Shown: in pieces, positions 52,981 to 61,852 of the stretch | Numbering within the stretch: the first letter of the stretch is position 1 | Layout of the letters: every line of letters begins with the position of its first letter | NCBI GenBank assembly: GCA_947488295.1 | Contig: CANKYU010000001.1 | Coordinates: forward strand, 980,183-1,044,182 | DNA length: 64,000 bases | From: an uncultured Anderseniella sp. | Lineage (GTDB): Bacteria; Pseudomonadota; Alphaproteobacteria; Rhizobiales; Aestuariivirgaceae | Direction: 5' to 3' | The notes under the pieces: model-generated | Told to the model about the DNA's origin: nothing | What the model saw: the letters and a program-made list of their open reading frames with translations, nothing else | Database searches by the model: none | Program-made: the position numbers and the translations under genes

Positions 52981-54561
52981 ATGTTTGCGTACGGGTATTT
53001 TTATGAACTTCGTCCGACAGTGGGCACATTTCTGCGTGTAACCGTCGACATCGCTGCCATCTGGGCAGGGTTTCTGATTGGCTGGGCAATTATTCACGGC
53101 GGCGATATGAGTATCGCGGCGGGACAAGCAGGCGGATTGCTTGCCCTGGCTTTATGCCTGTCTGCCGTGTGCTTCCTGGGTTACGCGGCCGCTGGTCTCT
53201 ACACATCCTCGCATGCATCTCCGTTGCTGGACAAGTTGGGCCGGGTGTTCCTGGTCACGCTGGGATTGTTTGCCGCAGCGGGTGTGATGTCGTTCTTGGC
53301 TTCGCAGCTCCTCGGGCTGACGATCGGCTCATCTGAAACTGCAGTTCAACTGTTCCTGGTGGCTTTCCTGATATCGACCGCATTGGTCATGCTGGCGCGG
53401 GTCACGTCACTCGCCCTGCGTTCGGACAATCTGGATGAGACCAATGCCGGCAGATCGCAGCCGGCCGACGAGAACAAGGTCCTGGTCGTCGGCGGTAGCG
53501 GCTATATCGGTTCGATCCTAGTCGAAAAACTGCTGGACCAGGGCAAGGAAGTCCTTGTTCTTGACTCGATGCATTTTGGCGATGAGCCTCTGGCCGGTGT
53601 CGCGGGCCACGACCGCCTGACCATCGTCCGGGAAGATTTTCGAAATGTCGAAGTACTCACGCGTTCGATGGGCGGAGTGGGCACGGTGATTCACCTGGGC
53701 GGACTGGTCGGCGACCCGGCCTGTGCGCTGGATCCGGATCTCACAATCGACGTGAACCTGACGGCGACCAAGCTTGTCGGAGAAATTGCCAAGGCGTGCG
53801 GCGTCAAACGGTTCATATTCGCCAGTTCCTGTTCGGTCTACGGTGCCTGCGACGACATTGTTGATGAGCAGTCGGCATTCAATCCGCAGTCGCTTTATGC
53901 CAGAACAAAAGTCGCGTCCGAAGCTGTGCTTGCGCCGCTGAACGACAGTGACTTTGCGGTGACCTGTCTGCGGTTCGCGACAGTCTACGGCATTTCCGGA
54001 CGGGCGCGTTTTGATCTCGTTGTCAATCTGCTGTGCGCAAAGGCGGTCCGGGACGGTGTCATCACTGTTTTCGGGCCCGATCAATGGCGGCCGTTTGTGC
54101 ATGTCGAGGACGTTGCACGTGCTATCGAGATGGTGGCGGAGGCGCCGATTGATAGCGTTGCCGGTGAGTCTTTCAATGTGGGCAGTGACGTTCAGAATTA
54201 TACACTCGGCCAAGCCGCGAAGCTGATCAAACAGCAAGTGCCAGATGCTGAGATCACAACGGATGACAAGTTCACCGACACGCGCAACTATCATGTGTCT
54301 TTCGCGAAAATCCGGACACGGCTCGGCTTTGAACCGGTGTGGACATTGGAGCGTGGCATCTCCCAGGTCATTGCCGTGGTGCGCTCCAACCAGGTGGGTC
54401 ACTACTCGTTGCCGACCTACAGCAACCTGTTGCGACTGAAGGAGTGCGATCCGAAGAGCTTTGCCAACTTCCAGATCACCGGTTGGGAAAATGAGTTCAT
54501 GAACATCGCCGATGTCGCCGCGGTGCGACCGGACAATCACGGACAGTCAAACGCAGCCTAG
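52981..54561 (+). CDS. Membrane-anchored extended SDR (four TM helices plus NAD-dependent epimerase/dehydratase)
   Basis: A 526-residue fusion. Residues 1-145 hold four membrane helices (FLRVTVDIAAIWAGFLIGWA, LLALALCLSAVCFLGYAAAG, VFLVTLGLFAAAGVMSFLAS, LFLVAFLISTALVMLA), like the N-terminus of PglF/WbpM/CapD. Residues about 165-500 are an extended SDR with VLVVGGSGYIGSILVEKLLD, IFASSCSVYGACDD and SLYARTKVASEA (YxxxK). PglF-type dehydratases lack that tyrosine, so this is a different SDR on the same anchor. It begins the operon with the DegT aminotransferase and phosphoglycosyl transferase. It likely converts a UDP-sugar at the membrane for the initiating step; reaction unknown. Confidence 0.82.
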   Translation: MFAYGYFYELRPTVGTFLRVTVDIAAIWAGFLIGWAIIHGGDMSIAAGQAGGLLALALCLSAVCFLGYAAAGLYTSSHASPLLDKLGRVFLVTLGLFAAAGVMSFLASQLLGLTIGSSETAVQLFLVAFLISTALVMLARVTSLALRSDNLDETNAGRSQPADENKVLVVGGSGYIGSILVEKLLDQGKEVLVLDSMHFGDEPLAGVAGHDRLTIVREDFRNVEVLTRSMGGVGTVIHLGGLVGDPACALDPDLTIDVNLTATKLVGEIAKACGVKRFIFASSCSVYGACDDIVDEQSAFNPQSLYARTKVASEAVLAPLNDSDFAVTCLRFATVYGISGRARFDLVVNLLCAKAVRDGVITVFGPDQWRPFVHVEDVARAIEMVAEAPIDSVAGESFNVGSDVQNYTLGQAAKLIKQQVPDAEITTDDKFTDTRNYHVSFAKIRTRLGFEPVWTLERGISQVIAVVRSNQVGHYSLPTYSNLLRLKECDPKSFANFQITGWENEFMNIADVAAVRPDNHGQSNAA

Positions 54562-54571
54562 GGAGTTTCCA

Positions 54572-55813
54572 ATGTCGATAGTATCCAACTCGGTGCAATC
54601 GCCGGCATCGAACAATGGTGTCCATCATCCGCCTGAGAATCTGATTGACCAAAAACCCCGCAACAAGCCGAGCGTTCCGTTTTTCCGGCCCGCCATCGGT
54701 GAAGATGAGATCGCTGCCGTAACCTCCGTTTTGCGTTCAGGCTGGCTTACGACGGGCCCCAATGCGCGCGACTTCGAGCAAAGTTTCGTGGACTTTCTTG
54801 GCGGTGATGTTGAGGCTGTTGCCGTCAGTTCCGCAACTGCCGGGTTACACCTGGCCGCTGAAGCCTGCGGCATCGGGCCGGGAGATGAGGTCATTGTTCC
54901 GACGCTCACCTTTACAGCCACCGCAGCAGTGCTTCGGTATCTTGGCGCGGAAGTCATTCTCGTTGACGTGGACGAACGCACCCGGACCATCAACCTGGAC
55001 CACGCCGAACAACGCATCACACCGCGCTGCAAAGCCATCATGCCGGTTCACTTCGGCGGTCTCGCCTGTGACATGGCTGCAGTAATGGATTTTGCCCGGC
55101 GGCATGATCTCAAGGTGATCGAAGACGCGGCACATGCCCTGCCCACGAAATGTGACGGGCGGTTGATCGGCTCCTGGGAGTCGGATGCGTGTGTGTTCAG
55201 TTTCTACGCCAACAAGCCGATCACGACGGGCGAGGGCGGTATGGTCATCACACGCGATCCGGAGATCGCAGCGCGCGTGCGCAAAATGCGGACGCACGGT
55301 CTGAACCGTGATGCATTTGACCGGTTCAGCAAGGTTTCCGCATCATGGGCGTATGATGTTGTTGCGCCGGGCTTCAAATACAACCTGACCGATATGGCTG
55401 CGGCGATCGGGGTGAAGCAGATTGCGCGGGCGGAGACTTTGCGATCAGGAAGGGCACGTGCTGCTGAACGGTATCTGTCGGCTTTGGCTAACCTTCCGGT
55501 TGACTGTCCGGCTTCTGCGCCTGACGGTGGCCTGCATGCCTGGCATCTGTTCCCGATCTGCCTTCATGAAACGGCTCCGGTGACACGGGATGAACTAATT
55601 GAAGCCCTTACCAGCGAGGGCATCGGTACATCGGTTCACTACAAGCCATTGCATCAAATGACATACTGGAAAGAACGCTATCCGTTCCAGGCCGGCGAGT
55701 TTGAGGTCGCTGACCGATACTTCGCCGGGGCGGTATCGCTTCCTCTGTTTCCGGATATCACCGATGCAGAGGTTGATCGGGTTGTTGATGTAATGACCGA
55801 TATGCTGGCGTGA
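54572..55813 (+). CDS. DegT/DnrJ/EryC1/StrS-family PLP aminotransferase
   Basis: A 413-residue sugar-nucleotide aminotransferase. PSVPFFRPAIGEDEIAAV and SGWLTTGPNARDFEQSF at the N-terminus, VPTLTFTATAAVLRYLGAE, EDAAHALPT and the PLP-lysine region FSFYANKPITTGEGGMVI are all present; HYKPLHQM lies near the C-terminus. It should transfer an amino group to a 4-keto sugar nucleotide, feeding a di-amino or amino-deoxy sugar to the next enzyme. ATG 54572 follows GGGAG at 54561-54565. The upstream gene ends at 54561, 10 bases before. Confidence 0.88.
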   Translation: MSIVSNSVQSPASNNGVHHPPENLIDQKPRNKPSVPFFRPAIGEDEIAAVTSVLRSGWLTTGPNARDFEQSFVDFLGGDVEAVAVSSATAGLHLAAEACGIGPGDEVIVPTLTFTATAAVLRYLGAEVILVDVDERTRTINLDHAEQRITPRCKAIMPVHFGGLACDMAAVMDFARRHDLKVIEDAAHALPTKCDGRLIGSWESDACVFSFYANKPITTGEGGMVITRDPEIAARVRKMRTHGLNRDAFDRFSKVSASWAYDVVAPGFKYNLTDMAAAIGVKQIARAETLRSGRARAAERYLSALANLPVDCPASAPDGGLHAWHLFPICLHETAPVTRDELIEALTSEGIGTSVHYKPLHQMTYWKERYPFQAGEFEVADRYFAGAVSLPLFPDITDAEVDRVVDVMTDMLA

Positions 55814-55817
55814 AGTC

Positions 55818-56579
55818 ATGCGGCCGAACGATCACCGTCCAGCCGTAACCAAACCCTCGCAGAGGACGCTGGCCGTCAAGCGTGTGTTTGATGTTGCAGT
55901 GTCCGGACTGGCGATCATATTGCTGCTGCCGGTGTTCATGATTGTCGCCGCGGCGATTAAGATTGACAGTCATGGCCCGGTGTTCTTTCGCCAGTCCCGG
56001 GTTGGGCGTGACGGACACTTGTTCCGGATATTCAAGTTCCGGTCCATGGTTGACGGGGCTGCGCAGGCAGGCTCAGCACTTACAGTACACGATGATCCGC
56101 GGATTACCCGGCTGGGGGCATTCCTGAGAGCCCGGAAAATTGATGAACTGCCGCAACTCTTCAACGTGTTTGCAGGCAGCATGTCGCTTGTCGGGCCGCG
56201 TCCGGAAGTCCCGGAATATATGGAATTTTACACCCGTGAGCAGCGTGCGGTCATTCTTTCCATGCAGCCTGGAATTACAGATCATGCCGCCGTGCTGTTT
56301 CGCGATGAAAACGAGATGCTCGATGGTGAAAGCGACCCGGTCAGCGTTTACCGGCACCGGATCATGCCGATCAAATATGCTCTCTACGAGCGGTACAGTC
56401 GTGAAATCGGCCTGTTGACCGATCTGCGCCTGATCTCCAGCACGGTTGCACTGCTGGTCTTACCCAAGAGTTGGCAGCGGTTTGAAACCGGTCTGGAACC
56501 ATCGATACCTGCAGTAACGGGTACAATCGTTGGGCATAAACCTGACGGTGATCGGCTCGACCAGATCAGCAACGGTTAG
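55818..56579 (+). CDS. Initiating phosphoglycosyl transferase (sugar transferase, PglC/WcaJ catalytic type)
   Basis: Transfers a sugar-1-phosphate from a UDP-sugar to undecaprenyl phosphate, the first membrane step. The 253-residue monotopic enzyme has the basic lead TLAVKRVFDVAVSGLAIILL with a single re-entrant helix, FRIFKFRSMVDGA, the catalytic Asp-Glu in ARKIDELPQLFNVFAG and SLVGPRPEVPEY. No large N-terminal TM domain, so it is of PglC rather than full WcaJ size. It starts four bases after the aminotransferase stop, consistent with use of the amino-sugar made by the two upstream genes. Confidence 0.9.
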   Translation: MRPNDHRPAVTKPSQRTLAVKRVFDVAVSGLAIILLLPVFMIVAAAIKIDSHGPVFFRQSRVGRDGHLFRIFKFRSMVDGAAQAGSALTVHDDPRITRLGAFLRARKIDELPQLFNVFAGSMSLVGPRPEVPEYMEFYTREQRAVILSMQPGITDHAAVLFRDENEMLDGESDPVSVYRHRIMPIKYALYERYSREIGLLTDLRLISSTVALLVLPKSWQRFETGLEPSIPAVTGTIVGHKPDGDRLDQISNG

Positions 56580-56665
56580 CGCAATGGCAGCGGCGAAGCG
56601 GCTGGATCGAGTGATGAGACAGAAACTGACCGCGGTGGTCTAAGACCTGAAGTTCAGGCAGCAGA

Positions 56666-56854
56666 TCACTGGTGGAGTTCTTCAACTTCATCATGCTGGG
56701 GTTTGGTGGTAGCGGCTCGAACCGGTGGAACCAGCTTGCTGAGCGTGTCATCAAGCTCATTGATCGCCGGCTCGCTACCAGTTTTTCGAACAGTATCTAG
56801 AAAGCGTATGAATTGTTGTTCGCGAGGGTTTGTCTTCTTATTTGTATTAACCAT
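56666..56854 (-). CDS. Small protein (62 residues), unknown
   Basis: Not recognised. ATG 56854 has a strong AAGGAG at good spacing (about eight bases), and a palindromic possible operator lies just upstream, so the short ORF looks real. It is hydrophilic, with FIRFLDTVRKTGSEP and AINELDDTLSKLVPP helices, no Cys, no membrane segment and no visible DNA-binding motif. It is convergent with the phosphoglycosyl transferase gene. Could be a small regulator or antitoxin-like protein; the sequence does not show which. Confidence 0.5.
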   Translation of the reverse strand: MVNTNKKTNPREQQFIRFLDTVRKTGSEPAINELDDTLSKLVPPVRAATTKPQHDEVEELHQ

Positions 56855-57184
56855 TCCGGATACTCCTTACGCAACGTTACTAAAACTTAGATTAAATCTA
56901 AATTGGTGCAAAATCAACCTTATACGGGTTATTTCGGCAATACTGGAGTGACTTTACTGTGATTGGTTGTGATAGTCTTACAAGCTCCCAGCCCGGTTCG
57001 CGCTGCCTTGAAGGTGTGCGGACAGGAGATCCAGGCAAGGCAATACCCGTCCGCTCACCCGCCTGCCTGTCCAGCAGAAACCCGAGATCATAGGTCCGGC
57101 AGGGTTCAGCCAGGTGCGATCCAGTTGTGGAATTTCACCATGTTGTCCCCTCCGGCAAAGTCGCTATGACCGGAGTCGCTACCA
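56855..57184. other. Intergenic region upstream of the small gene
   Basis: The left part, about 56855-56940, is AT-rich and holds the palindrome and likely promoter of the minus-strand small gene. The remainder to 57184 has no supported gene. Confidence 0.4.
56887..56901. promoter_or_regulatory. 15-bp perfect palindrome, candidate operator of small gene
   Basis: TTAGATTAAATCTAA is a perfect dyad around a central A, 33-47 bases upstream of ATG 56854 on the minus strand, overlapping the expected -10 region. Such placement suits a repressor site. Confidence 0.5.
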
Positions 57185-57628
57185 TCAGTCTTCAAGAAGA
57201 AGTTGCTCGCGGGCCTTGTCGCCACGCCCGCTTACCTGTTTTCGAATGAGCGTCAGCATTGTCTTGGCCGTCTTGAATGTCACGCCCAGGGCCTTGCCGA
57301 CCTGATTGGCGTTGATACCATGTTTGCGGCCGCGATAGAGCACCATGGCCTGCAGCCACTTGTACATCGGCACTTTGCTGTGCTCGAAAATGGTGCCGAT
57401 CTTGACGGTAAACGGTTTGCGGCATTCATAACACTTGTAGGTGCGTGTCCGGGTGCTCTGGCCACGCAATCGCCCGATCTGGTCTACGCCACCGCAGTGC
57501 GGGCAAACCGGGCCGTCGGGCCAGACGCGATGCTCGATGAATTCATAGGCAGCGTCTTCATCCCAGAACTTCCTGGTTCTGTCTTGATTTGATACTTGTA
57601 TTTCAAACTGAAATTTATCCGTCCACAC
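57185..57628 (-). CDS. Stand-alone zinc-ribbon transposase-like protein (IS1595/ISXO2 N-terminal type)
   Basis: A 147-residue protein matching the N-terminal part of IS1595-family transposases: VCPHCGGVDQIG and YKCYECRKPFTVKIG form a four-cysteine zinc ribbon, and FEHSKVPMYKWLQAMVLY is the usual next block, followed by an HTH-like GINANQVGKALGVTFKTAKT. The DDE catalytic domain is absent and the frame ends in its own stop. GTG 57628 has AGGAGG just upstream. It is either a truncated transposase or a domesticated DNA-binding protein. No terminal inverted repeats were found around it. Confidence 0.7.
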   Translation of the reverse strand: MWTDKFQFEIQVSNQDRTRKFWDEDAAYEFIEHRVWPDGPVCPHCGGVDQIGRLRGQSTRTRTYKCYECRKPFTVKIGTIFEHSKVPMYKWLQAMVLYRGRKHGINANQVGKALGVTFKTAKTMLTLIRKQVSGRGDKAREQLLLED

Positions 57629-58126
57629 CGGCGCGCCCTCCTGGGGTCAAGGCTTTTGTTCTTCAGAGATCATCTCTCTGTTGTTTTCGAACTGGCCCAG
57701 ATCTATCGCCGCCAATGGACCAGCATGCATTGATGAAACTTCTTCATCCATGCACTCGTAAGCTGTTGCCGCACCATTTTTGAGTACCACCATTGTGCGA
57801 GTGGCAATCTCATCTGTAAACCCCTTTTTGCAGTCATCGTTACTTTGGCGAACTCCCGGATACCGGTTTTTGGCAATCTGACCGTCATTTGCCAGAAACG
57901 GTATAGAATCGGGCGGGGCTGATGTCGGTTCCGCACTGCCTCGTTGCGGCAGGATGCAAAGGGGATTGCGGGTGACCGAGGCACGCCGGCGGGCACCGGA
58001 TGGCGACGCTGTCGAGAAAACTGGTGAAGACGCCGCCGGTGTCTATAGTGGCTGAATGTGCTGCGCCCATGGGCAGTTAAGTCGTCATTGCCGGGCCTGC
58101 CGCAGTCATGTCCAGGAGATAACCAA
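57629..58126. other. Intergenic region, no supported gene
   Basis: About 500 bases between the zinc-ribbon gene and the FAD oxidoreductase, divergent. A minus-strand ORF (57703-58185) extends into the next gene and has no family look, so I reject it. Promoters for both directions should lie here. Confidence 0.4.
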
Positions 58127-59563
58127 TTGCCTCGTTCTCTATTCAATTCCCCAGACGTCCAGACGACGGACAACATCAAACTCATTGTCGGTGACGCGGG
58201 CTGGAGAGATGTAAGGGACGAGCAGCGTTACCTTGATGATCCGCGCGGGCGCTTCAAGGGCAGGGGATGCCTGATTGTACTGCCCAACTCGACCGAGCAG
58301 GTAGCCGCCATTGTGCGGCTCTGCAACGCGGCCGGGGTGGGTATTGTGCCCTATAGCGGTGGAACCGGTGTCGTGGCGGGCCAACTGTCGATTGACAGCG
58401 ACAATGCGATCATCATGTCGCTTGAGCGGATGAACAAAGTGCGCGAGTTGTCGCTCGATGACGGTGTAATCGTTGCCGAAGCCGGATGCATTCTGGAGAA
58501 TGTTCACAGCGTGGCGCAGGAACAGAACATGATGTTTCCGTTGAGCATGGCATCCAAGGGAAGCTGCTGCATCGGGGGAAACCTGGCCACGAATGCCGGC
58601 GGCATTCAGGTGCTGAGGTACGGCAATGCGCGCGATTTGTGTCTTGGGATCGAAGCTGTTCTGCCGTGCGGCACAATCCTGAGTGAACTGAGCCCGTTGC
58701 GCAAAAACAACACCGGCTATGATCTGCGCCATCTCCTGATTGGCAGTGAAGGTACGCTGGGCATCATCACTGCCGCATCACTGGTGCTGAAACCGGTTGA
58801 TCCTGAAACCGCAACAGCTCTACTGGCGATCAATTCCCCCGCACACGCATTGACGCTTTACAACGAGATAAAGGGGCATCTGGGTGACGCTGTCTCGGCG
58901 CTGGAATTGATGAGTGGTTTCGGGCTGGAACTGGTGACCTCAAAGTTTCCGGCGCTGCAAAACCCGTTTGAAGTGAATTGTGACTGGGCCTTGCTGCTGG
59001 AAGCTACCGGCCCGCTTGGTATCGGCGAGCGTCTGCAAACCGCATTGGCGGACTGCATTGAAAGGGACATTGTGCTGGATGCCGTGATTGCCCAGTCGCA
59101 ATCACAACGAGACGGCCTTTGGGCGCTGCGCGAAAACACCCCTGAAGCAAACCGCCTGGCTGGCGCGTTCTGCAACAGTGATACATCTGTACCGATAAGC
59201 AGGGTGGACGCCTTTATTGCCGATACCGTCAAGGCGATTACAGAAATCCATCCGGGCGTTCGGATCAACAGCTACGGGCATATTGGAGACGGGAACATTC
59301 ATCACAACGTCATTCCTCCCGCCGATGTGAGCAAGACGGAATTTTTGACATCACATCCCGGCATCATCGACGCTGTTCGAATGGCCATCAACGATACCAG
59401 CCACAACCACGGCGGATCGATCAGCGCCGAACACGGCATCGGAAGACTCAAGACACATGACCTGGAAACGTTTGCCGGCAAGGCAAGACTTGAAACCATC
59501 AGGCGTATCAAGTCTGCGCTTGACCCCAACAACATCATGAACCCGGGGGTTCTCATCGGCTGA
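58127..59563 (+). CDS. FAD-binding (PCMH/GlcD-type) 2-hydroxyacid dehydrogenase family protein
   Basis: A 478-residue flavoprotein of the FAD_binding_4/FAD-oxidase_C family that includes D-lactate and D-2-hydroxyglutarate dehydrogenases. FAD-site motifs are VGIVPYSGGTGVVAGQ and GGNLATNAGGIQVLRYGN; LLIGSEGTLGIIT follows, and the C-terminal HIGDGNIHHNVIPP and EHGIGRLK give the metal-binding histidines. TTG 58127 has AGGAG at 58113-58117, and upstream codons are not family sequence, so I choose it. It likely oxidises a D-2-hydroxyacid; substrate unknown. It heads the catabolic end of the window on the plus strand. Confidence 0.85.
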   Translation: MPRSLFNSPDVQTTDNIKLIVGDAGWRDVRDEQRYLDDPRGRFKGRGCLIVLPNSTEQVAAIVRLCNAAGVGIVPYSGGTGVVAGQLSIDSDNAIIMSLERMNKVRELSLDDGVIVAEAGCILENVHSVAQEQNMMFPLSMASKGSCCIGGNLATNAGGIQVLRYGNARDLCLGIEAVLPCGTILSELSPLRKNNTGYDLRHLLIGSEGTLGIITAASLVLKPVDPETATALLAINSPAHALTLYNEIKGHLGDAVSALELMSGFGLELVTSKFPALQNPFEVNCDWALLLEATGPLGIGERLQTALADCIERDIVLDAVIAQSQSQRDGLWALRENTPEANRLAGAFCNSDTSVPISRVDAFIADTVKAITEIHPGVRINSYGHIGDGNIHHNVIPPADVSKTEFLTSHPGIIDAVRMAINDTSHNHGGSISAEHGIGRLKTHDLETFAGKARLETIRRIKSALDPNNIMNPGVLIG

Positions 59564-59718
59564 ACCGGGAACACGGTCTCAGAAAACCGCGTTGACGAGG
59601 ACCGGTCCGCCACCCGGCAGGTCGCGATGCATTGCCACCCGCATCCGGACTGGGACTTCGTGGATGTGAGAACAATTCCTATCTGATATCGTTCCGGCCC
59701 GGATGGGAAGCTTGAAGC

Positions 59719-61692
59719 CTACGGTCCGATCCGTCGTGCGGCGTCCGCGCCTTCGGCAGTCGCGATCTGAACGGTGCGTGGCGCAACGCTGTCGCCCACA
59801 ACTTCGACGCGCGCAAACCGCGCCCGGGCTGCTGCCTCGAGATCGCAGACAACACGGTTGCCGCGCCAGTCCACCAGCAGATCTGCATCGGTAATCTCGC
59901 CGGCATCTCCGGTGTATATGTTACGGGTCAAGACTGTGCCCTTCGCCAGTCCGGTCACCGTCTCCATGGACCGGAACACGACACCGCGCTGGAGCAGGAA
60001 GCGGTAGAGTTGCGTGCGTACCGTGCCATCGACATGCTCGCCGACAGCCGGGTCACCGGTCACCACCGTCACCTGCGCTCCGGCTTCGGCCAGAACCTCG
60101 GCAGCGGCCAGCCCATTGCGCCCTCCGCCTTCATCGGCGATCACAGCATGGCGCGCACCAGAACCTGCCGTGCGCATCAATACCTCATCCGGAGTTGCCA
60201 TACCTATGCCGGAACCTGATTTGCCCGGCAGTTCGCGTGCTGCAATCGGCACTGATCCGGTGGCCAGGATCATTGTGTCTGCGCTGATTTTTTCGAGATC
60301 GTCCGGCTCCATCCGGGTGTTGAGCTTTATCGGTACCTGCGCCCTCTCCAGTTCCTGCTCATACCAGTCAACCGACAGGCCATACTCTTTGGCAAAGGGG
60401 GAGTTCGCCCACAATCTGAGTTGCCCGCCAATCTGTGCGCCGGTCTCGTATACAGTTACCTGGTGACCAAGAAGAGCCGCCCGCCGTGCTGCTTCCAGTC
60501 CGGCAGGCCCGGCGCCGATCACTGCTACCCGTCGCGGTGCAATTGCCGGCTTGTCGTCGGCGAATTCGAGTTCGCGAGCAGCCTCCGGGTTGTGGAAACA
60601 GCGTACGGGCTTGCCGCTCACCGCCCGATTGATGCAGACGTTGGCTCCGACACAAGGGCGTATCCTGTCAGCCTCGCCAGCTTTGATCTTCGTCACGATA
60701 TCCGGGTCTGCAATATGTCCCCGTGTCATTCCGACCATGTCCGCCTCGCCGCGGGCCAGGATCTGTTCGGCCAGCGCCGGGTCGGTCACCCGGCCCGTGA
60801 CGAACACCGGAACTGAAACGGCGGTGCGGATGCGCGCCGCCAATGGCGCAAACTGACCATGCGGCGCCGGACTTGCCGGCCAGTGCTCCCAACGCATGAT
60901 GCGGTCATAATTGCTGCCGGCCACAATGTTGAGATAGTCCAGTGATCCGGCCTCGCCAAGCAGGGCCGCGATCTCGGCCATGTCATCGTTGTCCAGTCCG
61001 CCCGCCATCTTTTCATCGCCGGCAATGCGCATGCCGACGATCAGGTCAGGCCCTGCGGCCGCGCGTACCGACGCGGCTGCTTCCAGGGCAAAGCGGACCC
61101 GGTTTCGGACGCTGCCGCCATAGTCATCGCGGCGCAGATTGCTGGCAGGTGAAAGGAATGCCCCTGGCAGATAGCCGAAGGCGCCGAGGATCTCCACTCC
61201 GTCAAGTCCCACACTTCGCACTTTCGCAGCGGCCGCCCCATAGGCTGCAACCAACTCGGCAATGTCGGCCCGCGTCATCTGGCGCGGCATGACTTTGAGA
61301 ACCTGCGACGCCACCGGGGAGGGCGCCCACAGCGGTTTGCCTATGTCGGAATAGTCCACCGTGGCCGCGCTGTGTCCCAGTTGTATCAGGAATGTTCCGC
61401 CATGCGCATGTACCGCGTCGGCAAGCCGGCCAAGGCCATCCTCGACGCCGGGCCGCGTCAGGTCTATGCCGCGCCCGGAATTGGCATGGCCGGTATGATG
61501 AAATCCGCTTGTGCCGGTCATCTGCAAGCCGGCGCCGCCCCGGCTCCGGCGGGCGTGATAGGCGATGAAGGCTGCGTTGGCGTGACCTGCTTCTTCCAGC
61601 CCGGGAATATGGCCGGTCACCAGCACGCGATTGCGAACGGTTCGTGCACCGATCCTGAGTGGCGACATCAGGTGCGGAAAATCAGCAGCCAT
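59719..61692 (-). CDS. OYE/TMADH-type NADH:flavin oxidoreductase (N-demethylase-like)
   Basis: A 657-residue enzyme with an N-terminal FMN-binding old-yellow-enzyme barrel and C-terminal FAD/NAD domains, the layout of 2,4-dienoyl-CoA reductase, trimethylamine dehydrogenase and N-methylproline demethylase. The iron-sulfur segment reads CVGANVCINRAVSGKPVRC; the second canonical Cys is Ala, which also occurs in the demethylase branch as I recall it. FAD motif VAVIGAGPAGLEAARRAALL follows. It may demethylate an N-methylated amine or betaine. ATG 61692 is used. It follows the GMC gene by 160 bases on the same strand. Confidence 0.83.
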   Translation of the reverse strand: MAADFPHLMSPLRIGARTVRNRVLVTGHIPGLEEAGHANAAFIAYHARRSRGGAGLQMTGTSGFHHTGHANSGRGIDLTRPGVEDGLGRLADAVHAHGGTFLIQLGHSAATVDYSDIGKPLWAPSPVASQVLKVMPRQMTRADIAELVAAYGAAAAKVRSVGLDGVEILGAFGYLPGAFLSPASNLRRDDYGGSVRNRVRFALEAAASVRAAAGPDLIVGMRIAGDEKMAGGLDNDDMAEIAALLGEAGSLDYLNIVAGSNYDRIMRWEHWPASPAPHGQFAPLAARIRTAVSVPVFVTGRVTDPALAEQILARGEADMVGMTRGHIADPDIVTKIKAGEADRIRPCVGANVCINRAVSGKPVRCFHNPEAARELEFADDKPAIAPRRVAVIGAGPAGLEAARRAALLGHQVTVYETGAQIGGQLRLWANSPFAKEYGLSVDWYEQELERAQVPIKLNTRMEPDDLEKISADTMILATGSVPIAARELPGKSGSGIGMATPDEVLMRTAGSGARHAVIADEGGGRNGLAAAEVLAEAGAQVTVVTGDPAVGEHVDGTVRTQLYRFLLQRGVVFRSMETVTGLAKGTVLTRNIYTGDAGEITDADLLVDWRGNRVVCDLEAAARARFARVEVVGDSVAPRTVQIATAEGADAARRIGP

Positions 61693-61852
61693 GGGGTGGT
61701 GCTCCTCAGATGGTTGTCGGCGGCAGACTGCTTATCCTGGCCGGTACGGACCTGATGGCCAACCTGTTGTGCCCAGATTGTAGCTTCGGGTGGGCATTGG
61801 CAAGGCCGCGTCAAAAGGCCTGGAAAGGCCTCCCGGTTGTTGTGGGCAAACC

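Noticed and set aside
53518..54540. 340-codon minus-strand ORF
   Set aside because: Antisense to the membrane SDR.
57703..58185. 160-codon minus-strand ORF
   Set aside because: Overlaps the start of the FAD oxidoreductase and looks like a frame shadow.
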